A DNA stretch of 64,000 nucleotides, taken from NCBI GenBank assembly GCA_029783825.1, contig JAREIK010000781.1:1-64000 (forward strand). Direction: 5' to 3'. Under the pieces are notes generated by a model. The model had not been told where the DNA came from. It saw nothing but the letters and a program-made list of their open reading frames with translations, and searched no databases. The position numbers and the translations under genes were made by a program. Positions 1 through 13,000 of this stretch are shown here, piece after piece. This stretch comes from Sapria himalayana (Eukaryota; Streptophyta; Magnoliopsida; Malpighiales; Rafflesiaceae). Every line of letters begins with the position of its first letter. Within the stretch, counting starts at the first letter, position 1.

Positions 1-659
1 TCATTTTTTGATTCATATTGAGTCTAAGATAGCGAGAACCCAAATAATCCTACAATCTTCTCAGACCTGCTCAATCTTCTCAGACAAGAGATGAGAATAA
101 GGAGAAGCCAGATAATCCTACAATCCATTCATTTAATTTTGAACTTTCGAATGTTCACCAGAAGGAATAGATGAGTTATACTTATCACCTGGTTTCATAT
201 GTTTTATCATACTCACATCTTATTATTTACTTTTTTTTATAATTTCTCTTGATTATAATAATAAATCAAAGTCTCATCTGAATAATTATTTCAATCAAAA
301 TATCATAAAAAGTGTCAAAAGGGATTTAAATAACAAAGCATAGCCACGATCTAAACATCCCTTACCATCATGCCTTCAGCTTGAGCCTGAAGAGCCACAC
401 CGTAGCTCAATGGAATTCCAATGATATAAAAAGATACTTAGGATAAATAAAAAAAAAATTCAAAGTTGGAGATCAATGTCATAAAAACCATAGTTGGCAT
501 GATTTCAATCCCTAATTAGGGATTAATTCAAGTCAAACAAGTAAGAATTTAATTAAAAATCAGATTTAAGATCTAAATCCTCAAACCATTTGTCAATGGA
601 TCGAGCTAGCACGATCTATTTTTTAGGCTTGTCTGAGTATAGACATCATGTAATTCTGG
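1..659. other. AT-rich, part of the presumed XRCC2 gene body
   Basis: No exon recognised. A small GC-richer patch at 361-425 reads in one minus-strand frame as PLSYGVALQAQAEGMM before a gtaagg, but it does not resemble XRCC2. Confidence 0.4.
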
Positions 660-960
660 AATGAATCTAAATATGAAAAAATGACACACCCCATCAGCTC
701 GTCACCTAGCCTAGTCGTGCTGGATTAGGCCAGGCTGAGTTAGTTAGCCTAGGTTCATTTCAAGCTAACATGAGCCAAGTCCAAACTAGCATGGTTTGGC
801 CAGCCAAAAAGCCCACATGCTGAGTTGAGTCACGTCCTCTATGGTACACAGGCTAGGAACACTAGCCTAGCACACCCCAAGCCATATCACAAGCTGGCAC
901 AAAGCTAGTCTAGGCACATATCTGAACCATGTCATGTCATGGCTGGTGTCATGCTAGGGC
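660..960. mobile_element. Decayed GC-rich hAT subterminal-like block
   Basis: Island with repeated ctagcctag, catgagccaag and ggcacaaagctag words, similar to 11469-11700. No terminus or coding trace is recognisable. Assignment by composition and shared words only. Confidence 0.3.
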
Positions 961-1369
961 GGCCCGACCTAGTTGACAACTAATAGTATTAGGTCATAAA
1001 AAAAGAAATACATGTCATCCACTTTAATAAAAATTGGAAACTAATATTATAAATTTTAAAGTTTATTGATGATTGCAGATAATTATTCACTGTGAATACA
1101 TCTAAATGAAAAGATAAATTACCTTAAAGCAAAACATAACAATAAAATATACTTATACATATGATATACATCTTTATGTGATTATTGACTTTAGAGATTT
1201 ATTACTTATTTTTTCTATAATATTTACTAAACTTTTATTAATACTTAATTTAAAAAAAATAACCTTTTTGGCTGGGTGTCCAGGAATCATTATTGAATAA
1301 ATTCGAACTTTCATATTATTGTAGAAAGTTAAATTTATATTAATTAGTCACAACAATAATGGCTGTCTA

Positions 1370-2925
1370 GCCAACTAGGCTTGATGACCCTTGGAGGGCA
1401 GGCCCGACATGGTCCCGCAGCTCAAAATTTGCCCAAAATTTATCCGGGTTCAAGCCAGTTCGGCCCGATTTGAGTCTATCGATTCAGGTCAGTTGATTTT
1501 TAGAAAATTAGGATTTTAGAGCCATGCCGCTATCACCCGTTGGGCGTGACCGCGTCGTCCCCCAATCGGGCATCATTCAATGCGTGGTTATTCATGTCAT
1601 GCCAATGTGCCAGGCACCTGTGCCGTGCCAGGCACCTGTGCCGTGCCTAGCACGACATGGCACGATTCTTGCCGAGGGTACGCTAGGCACGATTCATGCT
1701 GAGGGTAAGCTAGGCACGAGCCCGAGCACGCTACTATAGCTTATCGTGCCGGGCCAGGCATGCCTAAAATGAGCCGGGCTTCAAGTATGAACACGAATAC
1801 CGTATTCAGAGATGATGACTTCTTCATTCAATTGACAAGAAAAAATAACGAGTAGACCATAAAATAGGAACGAATTACCTCAGTACTTAGATACTGATTA
1901 CAACTACTACCTATAGGTGCTCGACCCGTTTGACACCTATAGATAGTAGTTATAACTAGGCTCCGGGTACGAATATGAACATCATATTCAAAGACGATTA
2001 ATTTTCCATTTAGTTAGCAAGAAAAAAATAATGGGTGAACCATCAAATAAGAACAAGATATCTCAGTACTTAGTTACCGATTACTGCTCAATCCTATCAC
2101 ATAATAATAACATAAATCTTAATATTTTATAATGATAAAAATCATACGAGTCACCTATCCATGCTGTCTAAAATGATATAGAATCTACTGACTCATCCGA
2201 TATCAAACATAGAGTCAGGGTTTATTTTTTTATTACAGTCAATATTATTTGAAAAGAAGATTAAGATTACAGTCAGATATCATTGAGACACTATAAATGA
2301 AAAATCGGGGAGATTAGAAGTTGAATATTAAGGATTGAGCTAGAACAAGAGCAAAGGAATTGATGGTAGATGATAACTCATGAAACTTTGAAGATGTTGA
2401 GCATACCAATAATAATATCATCCACGATGATAATCAGTTACATACTTACACAGATTGACATTGGGATTGAGCTTGAATGATTATCATTGATAATTTTTAT
2501 TTTATGTTATTATGATATTTATTTTATTCTTTTATGGATTGGATAATTATTGATAGATATGTTTTTTTAATATTTTTGATTATTAAACTTTGACATTTGT
2601 GTTAATAATATTAACTTTTTATGATTTATTTTAAATTAATAAATAGTATAATATCATAACTTATAATGCCGTTAATAGGTAATTGGTAACAAACAATCTT
2701 AAAATTGCAAAAAAAAAATTAACAATCATAAACTACAAATTCGCATTTTGCAACCGCCAACTAGTGACCGGCTATTGTTGGCATCCAATAGATAGGACCC
2801 GACACGGCATGGCACGACCTGGCTCAGCTCGGCCATTCCCAGACTTTGATAGGTCGAACCATGCCCAACCAACCATATTTAAGCCGTGTCGTGCTGGACA
2901 TGACACAGCTTATTTGACACCTCTA
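1370..2925 (+). mobile_element. Decayed hAT element with transposase C-terminal remnant
   Basis: GC-rich subterminal-like DNA at 1370-1757 (repeated gccaggcacctgtgccgtg) is followed by AT-rich sequence resembling a broken hAT dimerisation domain (about 1960-2330). Homologous sequence lies at 27180-27760. It ends with a second GC-rich block at 2780-2925 whose last bases, TATTTGACACCTCTA, are a Dart-like right end. The 1759-1900 segment is a diverged direct duplicate of 1957-2090. Stops and frameshifts throughout. The left terminus was not found. Confidence 0.55.
1902..1951. repeat. Foldback around a tiny Dart-like end pair
   Basis: Arms aactactacctataggtg (1902-1919) and its near-exact inverse (1934-1951, one mismatch). 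The inner 30 bases, tataggtg to cacctata, look like two Dart-like termini with almost nothing between. Confidence 0.6.
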
Positions 2926-3948
2926 AACTCACCCCAATAAATAGTTTTTAGTATTAAATAAAATATAGTAAAAAAAAAATTTATTTGGACTCTACAGGAA
3001 TGCACTGGTATATATTTTAATCATACAAATCAACACCCTAATTGGATCACCAAACAAGGTCAAGTCCCAAATTTGGGGATTTGGTTATCCTAGGTATATT
3101 TCTCCCCTGTCAGCTTGAGTCTGTCTAGTTATATTTCATTAAACTCCTAATCAGAAGTCCAAATTGCTAACTCTATTAGTTAAGCACAACAAATATATTC
3201 ATCCATGAGAATCATGCATATTACATAAATAATTAATTCAAAATTGATGACTAGTTGTCCCTTTTGGTTTAATTATCTAGTTATTAATTAAAACACATTA
3301 ACAATTAGCTATTAAAATATGGAAATTCATTATTAAAATTAAAAATTCTAAACTACAAAATAAAAAAAATCAAATTTTTGGCCTAAGTTTAAAAAAATCA
3401 ATGATGTTATCTATAGATGATTATGATTTATTCATAATAAATTTAAATTAATAAATCATACAACAAAAAATAGTTACATTTTTTTATAAATATATTTGTA
3501 TGAATTAAAAGGTTAGAAAAAACAAAAACTATATAATAGTTCTAGTTGAAACAAATGAATGAGGTTGTACTACATGCACAAGTTTCTCACTTTAGCATGA
3601 GATATATGATAAATTAATATTTCGACAGTTTTAATCATAAAAGTCAAAGAAGTTACATTTGATGAGTCTCAAATTTGAGACCGATCATCCTTGGATCATA
3701 AGACTTGTTATCATTCCAATACATGACTTCTAATGCATATATACTATACAATAATTTCTCAAGTGATCAATCATCCAGGTATTATTTTCTTTCAAACACT
3801 TTTGACTTGGAAATTATAATGAGATGTAATTAAAATAATTAATTTTCAAAATAAAATAAACCTTTCGATTCTGACAAAAATTGAATTTGTTTGAAATTAA
3901 ATAGTTTAAGAGAAATAATAAAGGAAAATAAGGAACAAAAAAAATTAC

Positions 3949-4097
3949 CTTCAGGGTAGCAAGAAACTCAAGACTATCATAGCAACGAACATAAATAAAG
4001 CGACTCATGCATAATGAAAATAATTCTTGATCGTAATTCACATTTCCTTTCTCTTCCATCAAAAGTGTCCTTGCATTAGCATCCTTTTCTTTCCAAT
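3949..4097 (-). CDS. XRCC2: XRCC2 exon 3
   Basis: Distal exon of the XRCC2 homologue, 49 codons plus two bases. The stretch SRFIYVRCYDSLEFLATLK is strongly XRCC2-like. The donor is gtaatt after the AAG codon at 3949. The acceptor chosen is gtaaaag before 4097, the only nearby AG that restores phase 1 from exon 2 without a stop. The upstream part, rich in Lys, Asp and Glu, is variable in the family, so the exact 5' boundary is uncertain. Confidence 0.72.
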
Positions 4098-7000
4098 CTT
4101 TTACCCCATGAGACCATATAAACAATAAATCATGACTTTAATATGCCAATATATTTACATAAAATAGAAGACTTTATGGAAACTACAAACTGAATCACAG
4201 CTAAATATTATTGATATGCTAATCCAAAAGAAAAAAAAATCAAATATGAACCAAAATACCCCAAAACACTACAACAAGAAAAATAAAACACCCATTGATA
4301 TGCTTGGTGAACCACATCCACGACACCAAAATATGTAAAATTTGAGTCGCGCTTAGCCCTATAAATGACCATGATTTGGAACACCCATATACATGTAAAA
4401 GAAAATTTTATTTTTGTTGATATTTACTGATTTATTTTTAAATTTATCTTCAATTGGATGAGAGAATGCAACATATTGGTTATCCTAATCCTAGCCATAT
4501 ATATTTGGTTTTTACCTTTTTTTGGTGAATCAATAATTTATGTTTTTCCTTAACATGAGTATTAGATGCTAGAGTAGAGATTGGGTGAGATCTTCTAGTA
4601 GATACATGGCATGACGAATATAAGAAGCAAATTCTATTGTTGTTGCCGCTGTTGTCGATAATGTACTTAGAATTCCATGAACATTCTCTTCTTGATTAGG
4701 CTCATCATTAGTCATGACTGAGAGATCTGAAGAAAAAAAAATTAGAAAAAAGAGAAAGATTAAAATTAAAATACAGTAGAAATAAAAGGAGAAATAAAAA
4801 AGAAAAAAAAATAGATAAAATAGAAAAAAAAAAGAAAAAAAGAAAAATAAAAAATAATAATAATAAAGAACAAAAAAAGAAGCAGAAAGAGAAAAAAACT
4901 AGAAAATAAGTAGAAGACTCTTAATGAGAAGGGGATGTAGAAGCTAAAAAAAATAAGAATACGTAATATAAGAAAAAGAACAAGAAAAATAAAAGCAAAA
5001 AAAAAAATAAAATAAAATAAAAATGAAAAAAAAAAGTAAAAATAGTAGAAGAAAAAAGAGAATAAGATGTAAAATAAGAAAAGAGAAAATGATGAAGATG
5101 TATAAAGAAACGGAGAATGAGAAGTAGAAAAAGAAAAATATGCTAATGATAATAAATAAGAATAAAAGAAAAAAAAATAAAAGAAAAAAAAATAAAATAA
5201 AGAAGGAAAATGAAATATTAAAACAAAAAAAAAAACCATTTGCAAGAGGTATGTTCTGTGTGATGACGGATTGATATCCATGCTATTCATGATGTCAGGG
5301 AATCCAACAAATAAAGTTTGGTTTGACAATCTTAATTGTTGTGCACAAGATACATCATAGCAAGGAAACAGATTTGATGAGGGAGAATCATGAAAGATAT
5401 TAGGTCCGACTGAGGTTTCACTCTAGTTTAAACTGGGTCGATTGGCTAGGGTCGGCACAATGACAAACATAATAAGATATACTTGAGATTGATTTTTGTT
5501 ATGGATCACATTAGTGACCAAATAGAGATTAAAGGCAATTACTTATTCATTATAGGTCACTAATGTGATGATATGATTTCAGTGTGAAACATATATGTAA
5601 TATTTGTTAGATAATTAATTAGAGATTAATTTCCATGAATAGTTGATTGATGTACAATTATTAACTTATTTGTGGCAGCCAATTAATTAATATATAATCA
5701 CTTATATAATATTATTAATCGATTATTACTAATTCGATATACATCTTTAGGACATTTCACTTATATAACAGTATTACTTAGTTGACAGATAAAATGACTA
5801 ATCAAATGAGATTACCTATTATGTATCTTGGACATATCTATGTAAAATAAATGATAAGAAGATACTTATATTGACAGATTGACAACATTTTTTACCTGCA
5901 TATTTAGAGAAAATGTTCCTAGTTTTTCAAAAAATTTATCAGAGTATAATTAAGATAACTATATCTACACTAAAATTTAATAGAGTTTGGATGATCAAAT
6001 AAACTTATACTTTTTGATCTGCATGATAATAGGAAGAGAGTCAGGAACGATGCTTCTGGAGAGAAGAAGCTGACAGTTACTTGTTCCTTTTAGGGGAGAT
6101 CGAGACACACTCAAGTGATGTGTTATATTTTTCATCTTAAATTATGGATATTTTAAAATTCAAAATTTGTAAAATATACTAATAAATCTACTTAAGTTGA
6201 ATATTTTATGAGTGCAACTACTAGTTTCGTTACACATACTCATTAAGAATTTTTTTGAACTTATTATATTAGGGTCTACTAGCTTTAGTAGAGATACTTC
6301 TACTGGATATACTTATTTTGTTGATTCTTCTATTTGACTCGTTTCAAACTCTTGAATTGTAGACTAAGAAGCCAACAATCATTCTACAGATAAAACTTTA
6401 TTTTTTATTTTTATTGAGTCGAGTCTTTGATATTATTATGGACAATGATATAAATGAAGTAGAAGAGTTGTGCGAATCAGACCCAACCTACAGCACAACT
6501 CACATAATGAGGCCCACACAAGGCACGATACACCTAGACTTGTGCTTGACATAGACATGGATTGGCATGCAACACAAATCATGTTGTCTCAGACTGAGTG
6601 GCTTGGCTCACGTGCCAAATGCAGTTCAGTATGACATGACCCAAGAGCGTGGCCTACAAAAGCTGAAATCAGCCCTAGTGACAAAATAACTTAGCAAATG
6701 AGATGTCATATGTTGCACGATTTCACCAGCACAAGCATGGCACAACATACCAGGAACCTTGCATGACAACAATTCATCTTGGTCCATGACAAGGCTCGTG
6801 CCTTGTTGGGCATATACAAAAGGACCATATGCCAAATTTCTTTCAACATAATACAACCCAGCATGATGACCCAAATAATTATGATAGTATTTAGTAGGCC
6901 TAAAGAATAAAATTTGAATTAGATATCAAAAATTATTAAATATGACAATATTCAACTTGAGCCTTTGTTACTTCATTATGACTTACTTTTCTTAATTGTT

Positions 7001-10000
7001 CGATTAATTTATTTTCAGTGAATTATCTCTTCGGATAATTTAATTTTGATATTATTTTTACTTCTAATAATATTTATCTACATAATCACAAGATTCTGAG
7101 AAAGATTCTATTTAAAAATTAGCATGATAAATTATGTATTTTCTCGTATAGGGTAAGATTTTATTTTAGATATTTTTGTGTGTGGAACCATTTAAATTAT
7201 CAGAATATCAACTATTCAATTGGATATTGAGACCATTTTCACAATCTAGATATTTCAATCTAAGAGTGAAAAATGTCAACTAGAAAAGATTACCAAAATT
7301 TATATTCAATATGCCAGTCTAGTATAGGTAGAGACTTATTCAATTGGATATACTATGCTTACAATATACACGAGTTTATCTTTTATTTTTTAGATTTTTA
7401 ATAAAATGATAAAAAATTAATTTTATAAAAATATTTAAAAAATAAAAATGACAATGCAATATAATATATGTTAGACCAATTCATCACTTACTGTATGAAT
7501 CATGATATTATAAACCAAACTTCTTGTGCTAGCACACTATAATATAATGAATTTGCTTAAAAAATAATAGACATCTAATTAAAATAACTCGAATACTTAC
7601 TTTAAAAGAATATTTCAAAAAATTTTTGAGAAAATATAATTTTAACTATAATCTACTTTATCAATCGAATAACCTCATTTATCTTTTCTCAATATATATC
7701 CTTTCAAATTCTATATCCTATAAAGAAATTATTTAGTTTGCCTCCTAAAATTTTTAGATACACTTGTTTTGCCCACGTTCACTCTCTAGGATAGGACAAT
7801 TTAATATCTAGAATCTTGAAATATGTTTTCCTCATATATTCTAGTACCAAAAAAGAATATAAATAATTTTTACTAGAGACTAATAAAATCTAAATAAGTA
7901 TGAATATTATTATTATTGACTAAGAAATATTTTTAACGAATCTATATGAAACATGTGAATCTAACTATTGCACCCGAATCCATTACTATTTTTTTCTTAT
8001 CTATTATCATGCATGGATAATCACTTAGTACAAAGAGTCATTTGTTGACTATATCTAAATATGTTAGTACTCAATATAATATTACTCTCGTGGAGTCATC
8101 ATATCTACTAATAAGTTTAGATCTTATTGAGTCAGCAGAGAGTGAAATTTCCCAAGTAGGAAGATCTTCTACAAGTCTAGATGAGATAGTAGTCCATTAA
8201 TCTTCACTATTACAAACTAATATTGAGAGAATAACCAACAGACTTAATCACTTAAAAATTAAAGTTTATATTAAAAAAAAAGATATAACTTACCTACTCA
8301 AACCAAATACGAGTCTATCAAGAATACAAATGATCTTGTAAGGAATCCTTCTAACTTTTCCTTCCAATCACACTACATAAGAGATAGAGGGGAATTAGAA
8401 TTAGCACCTAATTTCATACTTTTGCATTGTTAGTAATTTTGTTTCTTTCATTAATTTTCTTGATTGATACTAGAATATTCAAGTTTTATTCTAAGACATT
8501 GTCTCATCTAGAATAATATCATGTCATGATGAAAGAGATATATATCATCTATTCTAATATGACTTAAAAGCTAGTATCATGATCTTCGAGAAGGTTTGTT
8601 ATTGGTTACAAGTATATGTATCACAATGAAGACATGTACATATGAAAAAAAAATCACCTTAAGGCTACACTTGTATCGATGTGATTTACTCAGATATTTG
8701 GTATAATCTACCCAGATACTTATATACGAATTTTTATATCTTTTATAATATTTCACAGGTGTAGGATATATCAGCTAAATATAAAAAATATATTTTTTTA
8801 CGACAACATTGAGAAAAAGATATACAGAGCAGCAAATTAAGTCTCGAACAACAGGGTCAAAAGATATTTTCTAATTATAAAAGATATTATATAATATAAA
8901 TTAATTACCAAAAGCCCGATTTATAAAATTTTCTTTGAAAATCAACTCATTTGAGTTATATAAATATGTTACAAATTTTTTTTTACAAGGATAGTAATAG
9001 CAAAGTAATTTTTCTGATTGTCTACATGAATAACATTTTAATTATGTGAGTTGAAAATCACTCAACTCAAAAAAATTATTCACGCACAACTTCAAACAAA
9101 TGACCTTGTGAGCTCATATACTTTCTTGGAATAAATATTATTTATTTTATAAGATATATTATTTTATCATAAAAAAGATGTGCACTCAATATTCTTGCAA
9201 AGATTATTCTTTTTAATTATGCTTCTACAAATAATTCTATAGATCCATGTAATTATTTTACTTATAATGTGATTCATACAATTATCTTTACTAATTATAA
9301 GAGAATTATATAAAAAAATTAATTATCTAATTATGATTAGATTAGATATAGTATATACAATCATCAAAGTTAATTATTTTCTAGATTTTCCTTGGCATTG
9401 TCATCATAATACAACTCTTGGCATACTGAAGTTGATTGAATTTTTAAATTTAAGTTGGACATTAATATGCACCCGAAAAAAGTATACAACAAAATTTAAT
9501 ATTTTTTTAGAAATAAGTTTGACAATTGAAAAAGCAAACAGACAATTATTTCAAGATGCAGCACATAGATAAAATTTAGAATAATTATGATAGTTACTGG
9601 TATGTTACTTTGGATGGGTCATCTACTCCAAGATATCAGGTATTCACTTTCTTCTATTATTTATGAATGTAATAGTCAAACAATGAGGCACATAAATATT
9701 GGTTGTTTCTTAGTTTTTTCTTAAGAAGACAATTCAAAATACGAATATTAATATAACACATTCAAATAACAAGATAACCAACACATATTTTCATGAAAGC
9801 CATTAAGAGGCCACAACTTATCTATATTACAAGCTGTGTAAGACAAACTTGTGCACACCAGCTTGATAGGAAATATTGGAGTTTATTTGCTTATTTATTT
9901 TATATTTTTAATGAGAACGCCCAGCTTTCCCAATCCATTTTTCCCATTTTATAAAGGTGTGATTGTATGATGTTAGTGTGTTCATTTATTGAATTTTTTA

Positions 10001-13000
10001 CCTCTATTTTTGCATTAATTATAACATCATATAATCACATGTGATACAAATCCAATTTATTGATCATACTCAAATCAACTATTATAGATAAATGAGTAAA
10101 TGTGCAATGATAGCCAGCCAATCATCTGACTTAGCCTCATCCAATAAGTATCTCACATATTTTTGGCCCAACAATCAAATACTCATCAAAGTGGAACATA
10201 ACAAAGAAAACAGTCTCATCCAATTTCCATTAAAAGTCACAAAGTGATTCACCTTTTTCTTAAAGTAAGTATTGGTTATAATGAGATCATAAGCAAAATT
10301 AAAATATAAGATTAATTCTCATATTTCATTCTTTTATTCAAACACATATCTTAGTATCTCTCACAATCTCTAAAATTATCAATACGTGTCAATTTAAGTT
10401 TTCATCAATTATAATTATTTCTTTTCTTAGCATATCTTATACTAATCCATTTATATCATTCCAAAAAAATTTCTTTATTCTTTCATCTAGACCAATTTGT
10501 GGAGCATGAGCAATAATCACATTTAGAATTTTTAATCCTACTACTATTTTAATTGCTATAAGTTAACCACTAATCCTTTTAACATCTAAAACCATTTATT
10601 TTATGTCAGAAAATTTTATGATATCTACAAGAGACAAAATCTTACTACTATTATTATCTCAATATCATTCATATTTATCTTTTTACCCAAATAACAAAAC
10701 TTATAATGATTTATTTTTCTAAATTTTTCATTCATATATTTTGTCTCTTGTAGATATCCTATATAGATATTTCTATGTTATACATCTAATAATAGGGTGG
10801 TTCCTCGAATAGGTATAAGTTGTCAAGATACTTAAATATCTATTACTATTTTATCTTATCCCAGAATGATAAAATATTTAGTTTTATTAAGTTGATAAAA
10901 TTATATGAATTTATTTTTTATGGTAATATCTAAAAAGACATATGATTTATTGACTAATCCAATATCTAGTATAATATCAGAATCTATTTTTTTGTAACAA
11001 AAAATTTTATTTCAGATAATAAAATAAGATTATAACCAAATAATATAAAAGTTATCATGCTTAAAAATTTGAGAAGATACACGAATAAATCTTCAAGATC
11101 AAAAATTATAACCGCACGATGATTTACACAATAAAACTTAAGGTTATGAAAATCAAAATTAATCAAAATAATAAATGACAATCATTATCCAACAATCAAT
11201 ACCATGAGCATTACATTATCATTTATCATTTTCTTAATTATTTTTCATTTTTAAAGATTTTGTCACTTTAAATTTTATGTGTACATAATATTTTATTTTT
11301 TAATGTAATTTAATTTTACATTACCATTTTAAATTTAAGAACTTTTTAATATTATTTAAATTTTTCTTAACAATTTCATAATTAATTATATTAAATTATA
11401 TAAATAATTACACACACACACACACACACATATATATATTAATAGTGTTTATAGAGAGAAAGGTTGCACAGCATGCATGAGCCAGCCTAGGGCTTGGGGC
11501 GGGCTAGGTAGCCTAAAATTGGATCTAGAAGCCTGGAGGCCTAGAGTCCAGGGTATGGACCTGACCTAGAGCCCCATACAAACCATGCTCAAGCACTAGG
11601 CTAGCCTAGACTACACCTAGGCTAGCCTACGATTGCCTTGAACAATGCACATGCTAGCCTCGGTTAGGCATGTGTCAGATATAACCACAGACATACCCAA
11701 TGCAACATGACCAACACATCCCAATTTAAAAGTGAGCCCGAAGGTCATGCCGGGTCACCCTTGATTTTCAATCGTGCTGACATAACACCATACAATGGTA
11801 CAATTGGGCCACAAAAACATCACAATTTGAGAAACATATTTCTTCAAAGAAAAATATAGTTCAAGAAGATGATGATGATAAGAAATTAGTTGTGACTAGT
11901 GATGCACAAAGTGGCATCGAGTCATTGTCTAGAGTGAGATACCATGACAAGTGAAAATTAAAAAAAAAATTATGGTTGCTACACAAACATTATATCTTGA
12001 TGAAAACATACAAATATATTAATTTATAGGAACTATAAGTACTTTTTAGTTTTTACCTACCCTAAAATACAACTCATAAATAACAAAAAATAATAATATC
12101 ACATTATGATCCCTACAATCCAAAAAATTTTTCAGGCGTTTTCACATTCAATATCATACCAAAATATGTACATAAACTTCACTATAGTAGGCCTTAGGAT
12201 CAAATTTCTCATCCTATCAAAAAATTGATAATTAGTTTCGACTTAGTATAAGTTCGCTACTAATATAATGGTAAATAGCCCAATATATCATTTACTAATG
12301 AGATGATATATGCAAATTTATTGGTGTAACTTATTTACATGCTATTTTCAATGGCTAAAATTAAACAGTCAAAATTTTATTCTCTTAAATAGCTTTTCAC
12401 ATGTAACTTATTTATCAGTCAAATAACAAATTTGATAAATATCAAAAACAAAACATCAAGTATCATTTAATCTTGTCATTGAACATACATTGAATACTAG
12501 CAAACACACATCACATAATGATCAAAACATATTTTTACATATCTAACATATGTAAAATAATATCAAAAAAAATCAAAAATAATAAAATATCATTTAATTT
12601 TAATATCAACTTTGTAATTAAGCATTGACTTAGTTTGATACCCATTTCATTCAAACATCAAATAGCACCAAAAATGCAATTATCACTTCATCAGAAAAAT
12701 AAAAAAAATCATATATTATAAAAGTTAGCAAAAAATTTATCAAAAAATATAAAAAATTATTACCTATTTATTGTACAAATATTAAATCATATAACACTAA
12801 GAGGACCTACGACAAATTAGAATTTCTTATCTTGAATTTTAACTTGAAAATTGTACATACTTTTCAAGCAAGTCTAATTATCAAGCAAGTCTAATTATCA
12901 AGCATATGTTTGCAAGATCCCCATTATAATTAGACGCAGCCAGGCATGATTTTTTGTGAATATAAGAAAGAAAAGCATCTGCATTAACGGTAATTGGTAT

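Noticed and set aside
361..425. Possible small exon or tRNA-like segment (tagctcaatgg)
   Set aside because: No B box, no clover-leaf, and no XRCC2 similarity; too short to support.
4766..5329. 187-codon Phe/Tyr/Leu-rich frame on the minus strand
   Set aside because: It is the complement of a purine-only low-complexity tract, not a membrane protein.
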